From positions 1,388,501 through 1,452,500 of the forward strand of contig NZ_JAQFII010000001.1 of the NCBI RefSeq assembly GCF_029504575.1: 64,000 nucleotides of DNA, written 5' to 3'. Source of the stretch: Streptomyces sp. SPB162 (GTDB taxonomy: Bacteria; Actinomycetota; Actinomycetes; Streptomycetales; Streptomycetaceae). The notes under the pieces are model-generated. The model saw only the letters and a program-made list of their open reading frames with translations, ran no database searches and had not been told where the DNA came from. Made by a program: the position numbers and the translations under genes. Positions 1 to 8,244 of the stretch are shown one piece after another; position 1 is the stretch's first letter; each line of letters starts with the position of its first letter.

Positions 1-385
1 TCTGCAGCCCCACCAGGTCCACGTAGTACTGGAAGGCGGTGGACGACGGCGGGAAGCGCATTGCGCCCATCTCCGCGGTCAGCCCCGCGTCGCAGCCCTC
101 GAAGCCGATGGTGCGCAGCCGGCCACCGATCTTGTCGGCCTCGTAGACGACGGGCTTGAGGCCCATCTTCATCAGCTCGTAGGCGGTGATGATGCCGGAC
201 AGGCCGCCGCCGATGACCGCGACCTCGGTGCCGTGCTCGGTCGCCGGTATGGACCCGAGCCCGGCCGGGTGCGCCAGGAAGTCGTCGTAGGCGTACGGGA
301 AGTCCGGCCCGAACATCGTGATGGGGGGCTCGGCCTGCGCCTGGACGTGCTGCTCGTCATGGACCGCGGTGGGCACGGACGTCAT
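1..385 (-). CDS. Flavin amine oxidase / amino-acid 2-monooxygenase family protein (N-terminal part, cut by window edge)
   Basis: FAD-dependent oxidase of the monoamine oxidase / L-amino-acid oxidase / tryptophan or lysine 2-monooxygenase superfamily. Reading leftward from the ATG at 385, the visible 128 residues hold a Rossmann FAD-binding motif (VAVIGGGLSGIITAYE, residues 55-70), then VVYEADKIGGRL and the GAMRFPPSS segment typical of amino-acid monooxygenases of this superfamily; the substrate and C-terminal FAD domains lie outside the window. It starts 45 bp after the stop of the DavA-like amidase gene, so the two are probably co-transcribed. Family known: the oxygenase/amidase pair converts an amino acid to an amide and then an acid. 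Inferred substrate: lysine, or another amino acid such as tryptophan; plain oxidase activity is the alternative. Confidence 0.85.
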   Translation of the reverse strand, partial: MTSVPTAVHDEQHVQAQAEPPITMFGPDFPYAYDDFLAHPAGLGSIPATEHGTEVAVIGGGLSGIITAYELMKMGLKPVVYEADKIGGRLRTIGFEGCDAGLTAEMGAMRFPPSSTAFQYYVDLVGLQ

Positions 386-430
386 CGGGGGGTACTCCTC
401 GCGAAAAACGAAAAAGGGGTCGGACGAACG

Positions 431-1231
431 TCAGACGAGCGTGCTGTACAACTCGGGCCGCCGGTCGGTCAGATAGGGGGTCTCGTCCCGCACGGCCCGC
501 AGCAGCTCCGGATCGGCGTCGGCGATCACCAGTTCCTCGCCGCCGCCGGCGCGGGCACGGACCGTGCCGTCGGGGCCGACGAGCGCGCTGAGCCCGGTGA
601 AGTGGTACTCGCCCTCCGCGCCGCAGCGGTTGGCGTAGGCCAGGTGCAGCTGGCTCTCGTACGCGCGGGCCGGGACGAGGGTCCGGGCCACGAACTCGTA
701 CGGGCGCATCAGCGCCGTCGGAACGACGAGCAGGTCGGTGCCCGCGAGGGCGTGCGCCCGGACATTCTCCGGGAACTCGACGTCGTAGCAGATCAGCAGC
801 CCGATCCGGACGCCGTCGAGGTCCGCCTGGACCACGGCGGTGTCACCGGGTGTGAAGTTCTCGCGCTCGAAGCCGCCGAACAGATGCGTCTTGCGGTAGT
901 TCGTCAGCGCGGCGCCGTCCGGGCCGATGAGCTGCGCGGAGTTGAAGACCGCGGTGCCCGCCCGCTCGGGGTAGCCGTACACGATCGCGATGCCGTGTTC
1001 GGCGGCGATCTCCGCGACGCGCCGCGCGCCCGGACCGTCGGCGGGCTCGGCCAGTTCGGGGATCCGGTCGCCGAGTGCGTACCCCGTCAGGTACATCTCG
1101 GGGGTGGCGAGCAGCCGGGCGCCGGAGGCCGCCGCGCGCCGCGCGGCGGCGTCCAGCGCGGCCAGGCTGGCGCCGGTGGAATCCGGAACGCCGCCGGGGC
1201 CTTGGTACAGCGCGATGCGCAGCGGCGGCAT
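431..1231 (-). CDS. Carbon-nitrogen (nitrilase family) hydrolase, DavA-like 5-aminopentanamidase
   Basis: 266-residue nitrilase-superfamily amidase. The Glu-Lys-Cys triad is visible: E46 in TPEMYLTGY, K114 in NYRKTHLFG and C148 in LLICYDVEFPEN. The IALYQG opening, IVYGYPER, YANRCGAE and the PYLTDRRPEL tail resemble Pseudomonas DavA (5-aminopentanamidase) as I remember it, which hydrolyses the amide made from lysine by the 2-monooxygenase DavB. The ATG at 1231 was chosen because the protein then begins exactly at the family start; the open frame continues upstream without homology. Its 5' region carries three phased TTGCG sites, so it probably has its own promoter and drives the oxidase gene downstream. 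Function as an amidase is secure; lysine specificity is inference. Confidence 0.85.
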   Translation of the reverse strand: MPPLRIALYQGPGGVPDSTGASLAALDAAARRAAASGARLLATPEMYLTGYALGDRIPELAEPADGPGARRVAEIAAEHGIAIVYGYPERAGTAVFNSAQLIGPDGAALTNYRKTHLFGGFERENFTPGDTAVVQADLDGVRIGLLICYDVEFPENVRAHALAGTDLLVVPTALMRPYEFVARTLVPARAYESQLHLAYANRCGAEGEYHFTGLSALVGPDGTVRARAGGGEELVIADADPELLRAVRDETPYLTDRRPELYSTLV

Positions 1232-1313
1232 GGATCCTCTTCGTCGCTCGGTGGTCTGCTCGGGGTCTCCTAGACGGTACGTTTCCGGCCACTCGGGCGA
1301 CAAGATCTGAATA

Positions 1314-1373
1314 TTGCGCACCGACCAGCGATCTGTTGCGTCTCGAAGCTCCCCGGCGGCGATTCGTTGCGCA
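1314..1373. promoter_or_regulatory. Array of three TTGCG(CA) sites, candidate Lrp/AsnC operator
   Basis: TTGCGCA at 1314, TTGCGTC at 1336 and TTGCGCA at 1367, all in the same orientation with start-to-start distances of 22 and 31 bp (about 2 and 3 helical turns). They lie in the 175-bp gap upstream of the leftward amidase gene and downstream of the lrp-like gene. The same motif and spacing recur upstream of the permease. Binding by the adjacent Lrp protein is inferred. Confidence 0.5.
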
Positions 1374-1406
1374 TCCCCGAAAGGGCCAGGCCGTGTGGAG
1401 AAGTCC

Positions 1407-1862
1407 CTAGGCCGGCGAGCCCGACGTGTAGCGCCGCAGCAGCGGCGACAGCACCAGGACCGACTTGGTCCGCTCCACGAACGGCTCCCCCGCGATCCGC
1501 TCCAGCACCCGCTCGAAGTGCCGGACGTCGGAGGCGAAGACCTGCACGAGGGCGTCCGCCTCGCCGGTGACGGTCGAGACGGTCGCGACCTCGGAGTAGC
1601 GGGCGAGGCCGCGCAGGATGTCGCCGGGGCCGGTGTTGCGCCGGCAGTAGATCTCGATGAACGCCTCGGTCTCCCAGCCGAGCGCCGCCGGGTCCACCCG
1701 CACCGTGAACCCGGTGATGGCGCCGGAGGCCAGCAGCCGGTCCACCCGTCGTTTGACGGCGGGGGCGGAGAGCCCGACCTGGGTGCCGATGTCGGCGTAG
1801 GAGCGCCGGGCGTCCTCGGCAAGGGCGTGGACGATGCGTTCGTCGAGATCATTCAGGCGCAC
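1407..1862 (-). CDS. Lrp/AsnC family transcriptional regulator
   Basis: 151-residue feast/famine regulator, the usual family size. Residues about 1-60 form the AsnC-type winged helix (LNDLDERIVHALAEDARRSYADIGTQVG, recognition helix around SAPAVKRRVDRL, quoted in part) and residues about 65-140 the RAM ligand-binding/oligomerisation domain. Starts with GTG at 1862, 10 bp after the permease stop, so it is likely translated from the permease mRNA. Family members bind amino acids and wrap DNA as octamers; here the flanking permease, amidase and oxidase genes make an amino-acid or amine ligand likely. The TTGCGCA arrays on either side are its obvious candidate targets. Confidence 0.92.
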   Translation of the reverse strand: MRLNDLDERIVHALAEDARRSYADIGTQVGLSAPAVKRRVDRLLASGAITGFTVRVDPAALGWETEAFIEIYCRRNTGPGDILRGLARYSEVATVSTVTGEADALVQVFASDVRHFERVLERIAGEPFVERTKSVLVLSPLLRRYTSGSPA

Positions 1863-1872
1863 AGCGGGTGGT

Positions 1873-3366
1873 TCACACTTCTTCTCGGGCGAGCTGGGAG
1901 CGGCGCATGCCGTACCCGAAGTACAGCACGAGACCGGCGGCCATCCAGCATCCGAAGTACGTCCAGGTGGTCGCGTTCAGGCTGGTCATCAGGTAGCCGC
2001 ACAGCAGGAAGCCGATGGCCGGGGTGACCGGGGAGAGCCAGACGCGGAAGGTGCGGGGCATGTCCGGCCGGGTCCGCCGCAGGATGATCACCGCGACGTT
2101 GACCAGCGCGAAGGCGAACAGGGTGCCGATGCTGGTGGCGTCGGCCAGTTCGTGGAGCGGGACCAGCGCGGCCAGGACGCCGCAGAACAGCGAGACGATC
2201 ACGGTGTTCGCGCGCGGGACACCCGATCGGGCGTCGACCCGGGAGAAGATCCTGGGCACCAGGCCGTCGCGGGACATCGAGAACAGGATGCGGGTCTGGC
2301 CGTACAGGACGGTCAGCACGACGCTGGCGATGGCGATGACGGCGCCCGCGGCGAGCAGCACGGCCCAGAAGCTCTGGCCGGTGACTTCCTTCAGGATGTG
2401 CGCCAGGGCGGCGTCGGTGTCGCCGAACTGCTGCCACGGCATGGCGCCGACGGCGACCAGCGCCACCAGGACGTAGAGCGCGGTGACGATGAGCAGCGAC
2501 AGGATGATCGCCCGCGGCAGGTCGCGCTTGGGGTTCTTCGCCTCCTCACCCGCGGTGGAGGCGGCGTCGAACCCGATGTACGAGAAGAAGAGGCTGGCGC
2601 TGGCGGCGCTGACCCCCGAGATGCCCATCGGCATGAGGGGGGTGAAGTTGCCCGCCTTGATACCGGTGAACGCGACCCCGCAGAACAGCACCAGTGCGGC
2701 GATCTTGATGACGACCATGACGGTGTTGAGCCGGGCGCTCTCGCGGGCGCCGCGGAGCAGGAGGACCATGCAGAGCAGGACGAGCACCAGGGCGGGCAGG
2801 TTGACGATGCCGCCGTTGTCGCCGAACGGGTTGGCGAACTCCGCGGGGATGGTGACCCCGACGGTGCCGTCCAGGAACTCGTTGAGGTACTGCCCCCAGC
2901 CGACGGCGACGGCGGCCACCGACACCCCGTACTCGAGGATCAGGCACCACCCGCAGAGCCAGGCGATGAACTCGCCCATCGTGGCGTAGGTGTAGGAGTA
3001 CGAGGAGCCGGAGACCGGGATGGTGCCCGCCAGCTCCGCGTAGGACAGCGCCGAGAAGAGCGCGGTGAGTCCGGCGATCACGAAGGCGATGGTGACGGCG
3101 GGGCCCGCCTTGGGGACGGCGGTACCGAGCACCACGAAGATGCCGGTGCCCAGCGTCGCCCCGATGCTGATCATCGTCAGCTGCCACATGCCCAGTGAGC
3201 GTTTGAGCTCACCGCCGTCGCCGTGGCCGCCCTCGGCGACGAGCCGGTCGACGGGCTTGCGCCGCATCAGCCTGCTGCCGAAGCCACCGCCGGCGGGGGG
3301 TCCGCCCGGGGCGGAGTCCGCCCGGGTCGGGTGGGGGGTGGACGGCGCTGCGCCAGATCGTGCCAC
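1873..3366 (-). CDS. APC-superfamily amino acid permease (cationic amino acid transporter type)
   Basis: 497-residue integral membrane transporter with about 12-14 hydrophobic segments. The first segment carries ISIGATLGTGIFVVLG, the unwound-helix glycine motif of APC/CAT transporters, and FFSYIGFDAASTAGEE marks the substrate-site helix. The GTG start at 3366 is preceded by AAGGAG with 8-bp spacing; an upstream in-frame GTG extension lacks similarity. It is first in a leftward unit with the Lrp regulator, and four phased TTGCG-type sites lie 175-250 bp upstream. CAT-type members take up lysine, arginine or related cationic compounds, which fits a lysine monooxygenase pathway; the substrate itself is inferred. 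Confidence 0.9.
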   Translation of the reverse strand: MARSGAAPSTPHPTRADSAPGGPPAGGGFGSRLMRRKPVDRLVAEGGHGDGGELKRSLGMWQLTMISIGATLGTGIFVVLGTAVPKAGPAVTIAFVIAGLTALFSALSYAELAGTIPVSGSSYSYTYATMGEFIAWLCGWCLILEYGVSVAAVAVGWGQYLNEFLDGTVGVTIPAEFANPFGDNGGIVNLPALVLVLLCMVLLLRGARESARLNTVMVVIKIAALVLFCGVAFTGIKAGNFTPLMPMGISGVSAASASLFFSYIGFDAASTAGEEAKNPKRDLPRAIILSLLIVTALYVLVALVAVGAMPWQQFGDTDAALAHILKEVTGQSFWAVLLAAGAVIAIASVVLTVLYGQTRILFSMSRDGLVPRIFSRVDARSGVPRANTVIVSLFCGVLAALVPLHELADATSIGTLFAFALVNVAVIILRRTRPDMPRTFRVWLSPVTPAIGFLLCGYLMTSLNATTWTYFGCWMAAGLVLYFGYGMRRSQLAREEV

Positions 3367-3540
3367 TGCGGGAGCTCCTTGGTCGTGCCGGCTCGAAGGG
3401 CGGCGAGGTCGCGGCGGCACCGTACGGGAGTGCGCGCTGCGGCGCACTGCCGGTGGGAACCGCCGAGCTGGGGGTCGCCACCGCTCCACGTACAGGGCAT
3501 GACCTTACGAGGTATGACGAGTGCCCGTAATGCGGGTCCA

Positions 3541-3621
3541 TTGCGCATCCGCGGATGATCGTTGCGCGAAACGGGCGTACCGCGCCGAATCATTGCCCCC
3601 GGGGCGGCGGGTCGTTGCGTT
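3541..3621. promoter_or_regulatory. Array of four TTGCG-type sites upstream of the permease gene
   Basis: TTGCGCA at 3541, TTGCGCG at 3562, TTGCCCC at 3593 and TTGCGTT at 3615, same orientation, start-to-start distances 21, 31 and 22 bp. They occupy the 334-bp gap 3367-3700 between the permease and guaB1, which otherwise holds only the guaB1 terminator at 3648-3685. Spacing matches the array before the amidase gene. Candidate operator for the Lrp protein encoded at 1407-1862. Confidence 0.5.
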
Positions 3622-3647
3622 GTCCGGTTTGTGGGGGCCCGGAACGC

Positions 3648-3685
3648 GGCAGCGCCGGACCGGTTCGTCCCGGTCCGGCGCTGCC
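3648..3685 (-). terminator. Stem-loop terminator after guaB1
   Basis: Perfect 16-bp inverted repeat (arms 3648-3663 and 3670-3685) with a 6-base loop, 16 bp beyond the guaB1 stop codon. GC-rich, without a long U tract, as is common in Streptomyces. Confidence 0.75.
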
Positions 3686-3700
3686 GTGTGCTGGGTGCCG

Positions 3701-5185
<1,485 letters not shown>

Positions 5186-5294
5186 TCAGCACCGAACCAG
5201 CACCGTCCAGGCTGCGGCTCCTACGCCATCATCGCCGACGCGACCGAGTTCTGGCGAACCGGCGGCCCCCGTTCTGTGCCTTCCACCAGCACGT

Positions 5295-5609
5295 CTACTT
5301 CCCGTTTGTGGCTTCCTCCACGCTCACGTGCAGGGGGGTGTCGGTGTGCTGCCAGAAGTCGGAGGCGTCCCGGAGGATCTGCGTGACGATGAGCCATTCA
5401 CGGGGCGAGGCGGCTGCGTACTCCTGCCAGCCGGTGACCCGCAGCCGGCGGGGGGCCGTCGCCGGGCACCAGGACAGGTCGGTGAGGCAGTCCGCGAGGG
5501 CGTCCCAGTTGCGGCCGAAGTACTCCGGCAGCGACAGCGACCGGGCGCAGCGGTCCATGAACTCGGGCCGGGTGGTGACACCGGCGAGGTCGAGCACGGT
5601 GGCCGTCAC
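5295..5609 (-). CDS. Barstar-family ribonuclease inhibitor
   Basis: 104-residue protein with the barstar signature SLPEYFGRNWDALADCLTDL around residues 28-47 (helix 2 region that plugs the RNase active site). No signal peptide, so cytoplasmic. The GTG start overlaps the stop codon of the upstream guanyl-specific RNase gene by 4 bases (GTGA), which couples translation of inhibitor to toxin. Role by family: binds and neutralises the cognate RNase before export. Partner assignment is inferred from overlap, and is strong. Confidence 0.93.
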   Translation of the reverse strand: MTATVLDLAGVTTRPEFMDRCARSLSLPEYFGRNWDALADCLTDLSWCPATAPRRLRVTGWQEYAAASPREWLIVTQILRDASDFWQHTDTPLHVSVEEATNGK

Positions 5610-6061
5610 CGAAGCACCGCCTTGAAGCTCTCGTAGTGGTCGTCGGTGTAGTAGAACTCGCCGCCCGCGCCGGTGATGATCCGGCGGGCGCCCCGGTCCC
5701 GCGAGCCCGGGGTCGTGACGGTGTACTCGTGGTAGTACCCGGACTTCTGGCGCGGCAACTGCTTCTCGAAGTTGCCGAACACCGCACCGTCCTTGGCGTA
5801 CGGGTACGGGCCGCCCCGGTCGATCAGCCCCAGGGTGTTCCGCGCCTCGACGGGCAGCCGGCCGGCGCCGACCGTGGCCCGCCCGGCGGCCCAGCGCGGG
5901 ACGGCGGCGGAGGGCCCGGAGGTGGCGCCCGAGGACGCCGGGGGGCGCGTCGTGGTCCCCCCGTCCGACGTCCCGGAGTGCGGGGAACAGCCGGTGAGGA
6001 GCACGGCGAGGCACAGTAGGAGCGCGGCGGCGGCCGCGCGCGTGGCGGACCGCAGCAGCAT
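5606..6061 (-). CDS. Guanyl-specific ribonuclease, RNase Sa type, predicted lipoprotein
   Basis: 151 residues. N-terminal signal with hydrophobic core and lipobox LLTGC (Cys25), a Ser/Thr/Pro/Gly-rich linker to about residue 60, then a microbial RNase domain very like RNase Sa: PYPYAKDGAVFGN, YYHEYTVTTPG, RGARRIITG, YYTDDHYESF. Catalytic residues map to E112 (general base), R123 and H142 (general acid). The mature part lacks the two cysteines that form the RNase Sa disulfide. Cleaves RNA after guanosine, outside the membrane. The ATG at 6061 places the signal peptide at the N-terminus; a GTG at 6097 is in frame but weaker. The barstar gene overlaps its stop. Confidence 0.9.
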   Translation of the reverse strand: MLLRSATRAAAAALLLCLAVLLTGCSPHSGTSDGGTTTRPPASSGATSGPSAAVPRWAAGRATVGAGRLPVEARNTLGLIDRGGPYPYAKDGAVFGNFEKQLPRQKSGYYHEYTVTTPGSRDRGARRIITGAGGEFYYTDDHYESFKAVLR

Positions 6062-6109
6062 GCGGCCGATGCTGCCACACGGCCCCGACCCGAGCACGGT
6101 GGCGCGCGG

Positions 6110-6868
6110 TCAGACGGTCGGCGTGACCCGGGGGCTCGCAGCGTCCGGCGGCCCGCCGAGGGCCAGCTGGGAGACGAGCCGGTAGCGGTCGCCGCGGTAG
6201 ACGGCGTGGGTGTACTCGAAGAGCCGGCCGTGCTGGTCGCGGGTGACGCGCTCGCTGGACAGCACCGCCGCCCCCGGGCTGATGCCGAGCAGCGACGCCT
6301 GCACGGGGTCGGCGGACAGCGCCTCGTGGACCTGCTCGGCGGCGGACGGCTCGATGCCGTAGCGCTCACGCAGCAGGGAGTAGAAAGAGCCGCCCTCCAC
6401 GTCCTCGGCGGTGGCGCCCGGCACCAGTTCGCCGAGCACGTGGATGGTTTCGAGCGCCATCGGCTCGGCGTCGACCAGTCGCTGCCGGGCGACCCGCAGC
6501 ACGGGGGTGGCGGGCTCGACGCGCAGCCGGCTGCCGATGCCCATGCCGGCCGGAATCACCGAGTGGTCGAGGACGCGGCTGGTCCACGTGCCCGGAGCCG
6601 CGGGGTAGCCGGACTGGTCGGCGCCCGGCGCCGTCACGATCCGCTGGGAGATCTTCGGTGCCCCGACGAACACGCCGCGCCCGTGCTCGCGGACCAGCCA
6701 GCCGTCCCTGACCAGCTCGTCCACCACGGCCCGCAGCGTCGGCCGGGACGTCTCCAACTCGACGCAGAGCCGGCGCTCGGCCGGGATGGCCTGCCCCACC
6801 GCGCGGGCCTCGATCAGCGCGATCAGGTGCTCGCGGATCAGGTCGCGTTTTCTCAGTCCGGCAGTCAT
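6110..6868 (-). CDS. GntR/HutC-family regulator with UTRA domain (DasR-like)
   Basis: 252 residues. N-terminal winged helix at about residues 5-70 (REHLIALIEARAVGQAIPAE, recognition helix TSRPTLRAVVDEL), then GVFVGAPKISQRI leading into a C-terminal UTRA effector domain ending with EYTHAVYRGDRYRLVSQL, closely resembling DasR-type sensors of amino-sugar phosphates. ATG at 6868 preceded by GGAGCGG. Transcribed divergently from the GH18-like gene across a 211-bp gap full of GACCACTT half-sites. Inferred: local repressor of the secreted hydrolase and of itself, responding to an amino sugar. It is a paralogue rather than DasR itself, judging from sequence differences. Confidence 0.88.
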   Translation of the reverse strand: MTAGLRKRDLIREHLIALIEARAVGQAIPAERRLCVELETSRPTLRAVVDELVRDGWLVREHGRGVFVGAPKISQRIVTAPGADQSGYPAAPGTWTSRVLDHSVIPAGMGIGSRLRVEPATPVLRVARQRLVDAEPMALETIHVLGELVPGATAEDVEGGSFYSLLRERYGIEPSAAEQVHEALSADPVQASLLGISPGAAVLSSERVTRDQHGRLFEYTHAVYRGDRYRLVSQLALGGPPDAASPRVTPTV

Positions 6869-6952
6869 CGGGTACGCCGCTCCAGCGTGGGGGCACCCCC
6901 AGCGGTAGCCGGGGGTGGGCCCATGGGGGGCCGCCTCGTGCCGACAGTTTAG

Positions 6953-7045
6953 GACCACTGGCTGCTTCGCGCTAAGAAACTGACCACTTCTTGACCACTT
7001 AGCGCTTTCTGGTCCACCATCACCCCAGCGCCATCCCCACTGGTC
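6953..7045. promoter_or_regulatory. Divergent operator region with GACCACTT half-sites and an 8-bp inverted repeat
   Basis: GACCACT at 6953, GACCACTT at 6982 and at 6993 (11 bp apart), and the opposite orientation TGGTC at 7010 and 7041. GCGCTAAG (6969-6976) and CTTAGCGC (6998-7005) form a perfect inverted repeat enclosing the two central half-sites. GACCA/TGGTC are the halves of the known DasR-responsive element, so this is the likely binding region of the DasR-like regulator at 6110-6868. Confidence 0.55.
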
Positions 7046-7079
7046 ACGATTTCTGGCAAACTCCCCGGAGGCCAGCACC

Positions 7080-8198
7080 ATGCGCAATCGCCGACTCCTC
7101 ACCGCCGCCGCGGCGGCCGCCGCCTGTATGTTCGCGGCCTTCACCGCGGGATCCGCCCTGGGTTCTCCCCCGGCCGGCACACCCGCTCCGGCCCACGCCG
7201 CCCCCGCGCGGGCCGCCGCCCCCGCCGCCGCGCCGGGGGTGCAGCTGCAGGGCTGGCTGTACCCCGGCTCCGCCGGTGAGCCGCAGTGCGCCGGGCAGGC
7301 CGAGTACGCCGACAACCGGTTGAAGACCGGGGCGCTCAAGCCCGAGTACTGGGCGGTCCAGCCCAACGGCACGCTCCTCCTGGAGACCACGGCGCAGGGC
7401 CTGTGCAATGCCTACAGCGCCGCGAACGTGGCCGATCTGAAGGCGCACTCGACGTACCAGTACCCGACCGTGTCGGGCATGGACACCGCCACCGTCCGTG
7501 CCCTGGTGGGCAGTTCGGCCCGGCGCGGGCAGGCCGTCCAGCAGCTCACGTCGCTGGCGGTCAACGCCGGCCTGACCGGTGTCGACGTCGACATGGAGGA
7601 CTACTGGTCCTGGTCCACCGGCGACTTCGCGAACTACCGCACCTTCCTCACCCAGCTCGCCACGTCGCTGCACGCCGCCGGCAAGCGGCTGCAGGTCGAC
7701 GCGCCGGCGATGACCGAGGACGCGCCCTACTACGACTACGCGGCCGTGGCCGCGACGGGCGTCGACGAGCTGGCGATCATGGCCTACGACGAGGAGTACG
7801 ACTCGGACCCGGGCGGGAAGTGCAAGGCCATCGCCCCGTACGCCTGGCTCAGGCAGGTGGTGCAGTACGCCCAGAGCAAGGTCCCGAACCGCGACCGGCT
7901 GGTCATCGGGCTGCCCTCGTACGGCTACAGCGCCCCCGCGTCCTGCGACACCTCGGCCATCGAGGGCAACATCCCGTTCAGCGTGATGCGCGGCAAGCCG
8001 GGCTGGTCGGGCAACGCGTCCACCATCGAGCAGCGCCGCGACGGCGGCTCCGGCGAGATCCGTTGGACCTCGGGCGGCAAGCTCTACGACTACGTCGACC
8101 AGACGGCGCTGGACCGCAAGCTCCAGGTCCTCACCGGCCTCGGCGTCACCAAGGTCTCGGTCTGGTCCCTCGGCGGAAACCCCTGGTTCACCCGCTGA
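7080..8198 (+). CDS. Secreted GH18-like glycoside hydrolase
   Basis: 372 residues, Sec signal peptide (MRNRR, hydrophobic Ala-rich core, AHA site near residue 40) and an Ala/Pro linker to about 52. The catalytic barrel carries GVDVDMED (residues 167-174), matching the DxxDxDxE motif of family 18 with E173 as acid; the first Asp is Thr166. MAYDEEYD and KVSVWSLGGNPW are later barrel strands. GGAGG sits 8 bases before the ATG. Family 18 enzymes cleave beta-1,4-GlcNAc linkages in chitin or glycans; the partner regulator, DasR-like, supports an amino-sugar substrate. Exact activity (chitinase, endo-N-acetylglucosaminidase or other) is undetermined. Confidence 0.8.
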   Translation: MRNRRLLTAAAAAAACMFAAFTAGSALGSPPAGTPAPAHAAPARAAAPAAAPGVQLQGWLYPGSAGEPQCAGQAEYADNRLKTGALKPEYWAVQPNGTLLLETTAQGLCNAYSAANVADLKAHSTYQYPTVSGMDTATVRALVGSSARRGQAVQQLTSLAVNAGLTGVDVDMEDYWSWSTGDFANYRTFLTQLATSLHAAGKRLQVDAPAMTEDAPYYDYAAVAATGVDELAIMAYDEEYDSDPGGKCKAIAPYAWLRQVVQYAQSKVPNRDRLVIGLPSYGYSAPASCDTSAIEGNIPFSVMRGKPGWSGNASTIEQRRDGGSGEIRWTSGGKLYDYVDQTALDRKLQVLTGLGVTKVSVWSLGGNPWFTR

Positions 8199-8244
8199 GC
8201 TCCCGCTCCCCGCTGAGACACCGCTCCCCGGCGGGCCGTGCCGC

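Noticed and set aside
6062..6097. GTG start at 6097 for the RNase
   Set aside because: Would place 12 non-signal residues before the charged start of the signal peptide; no better ribosome-binding site.
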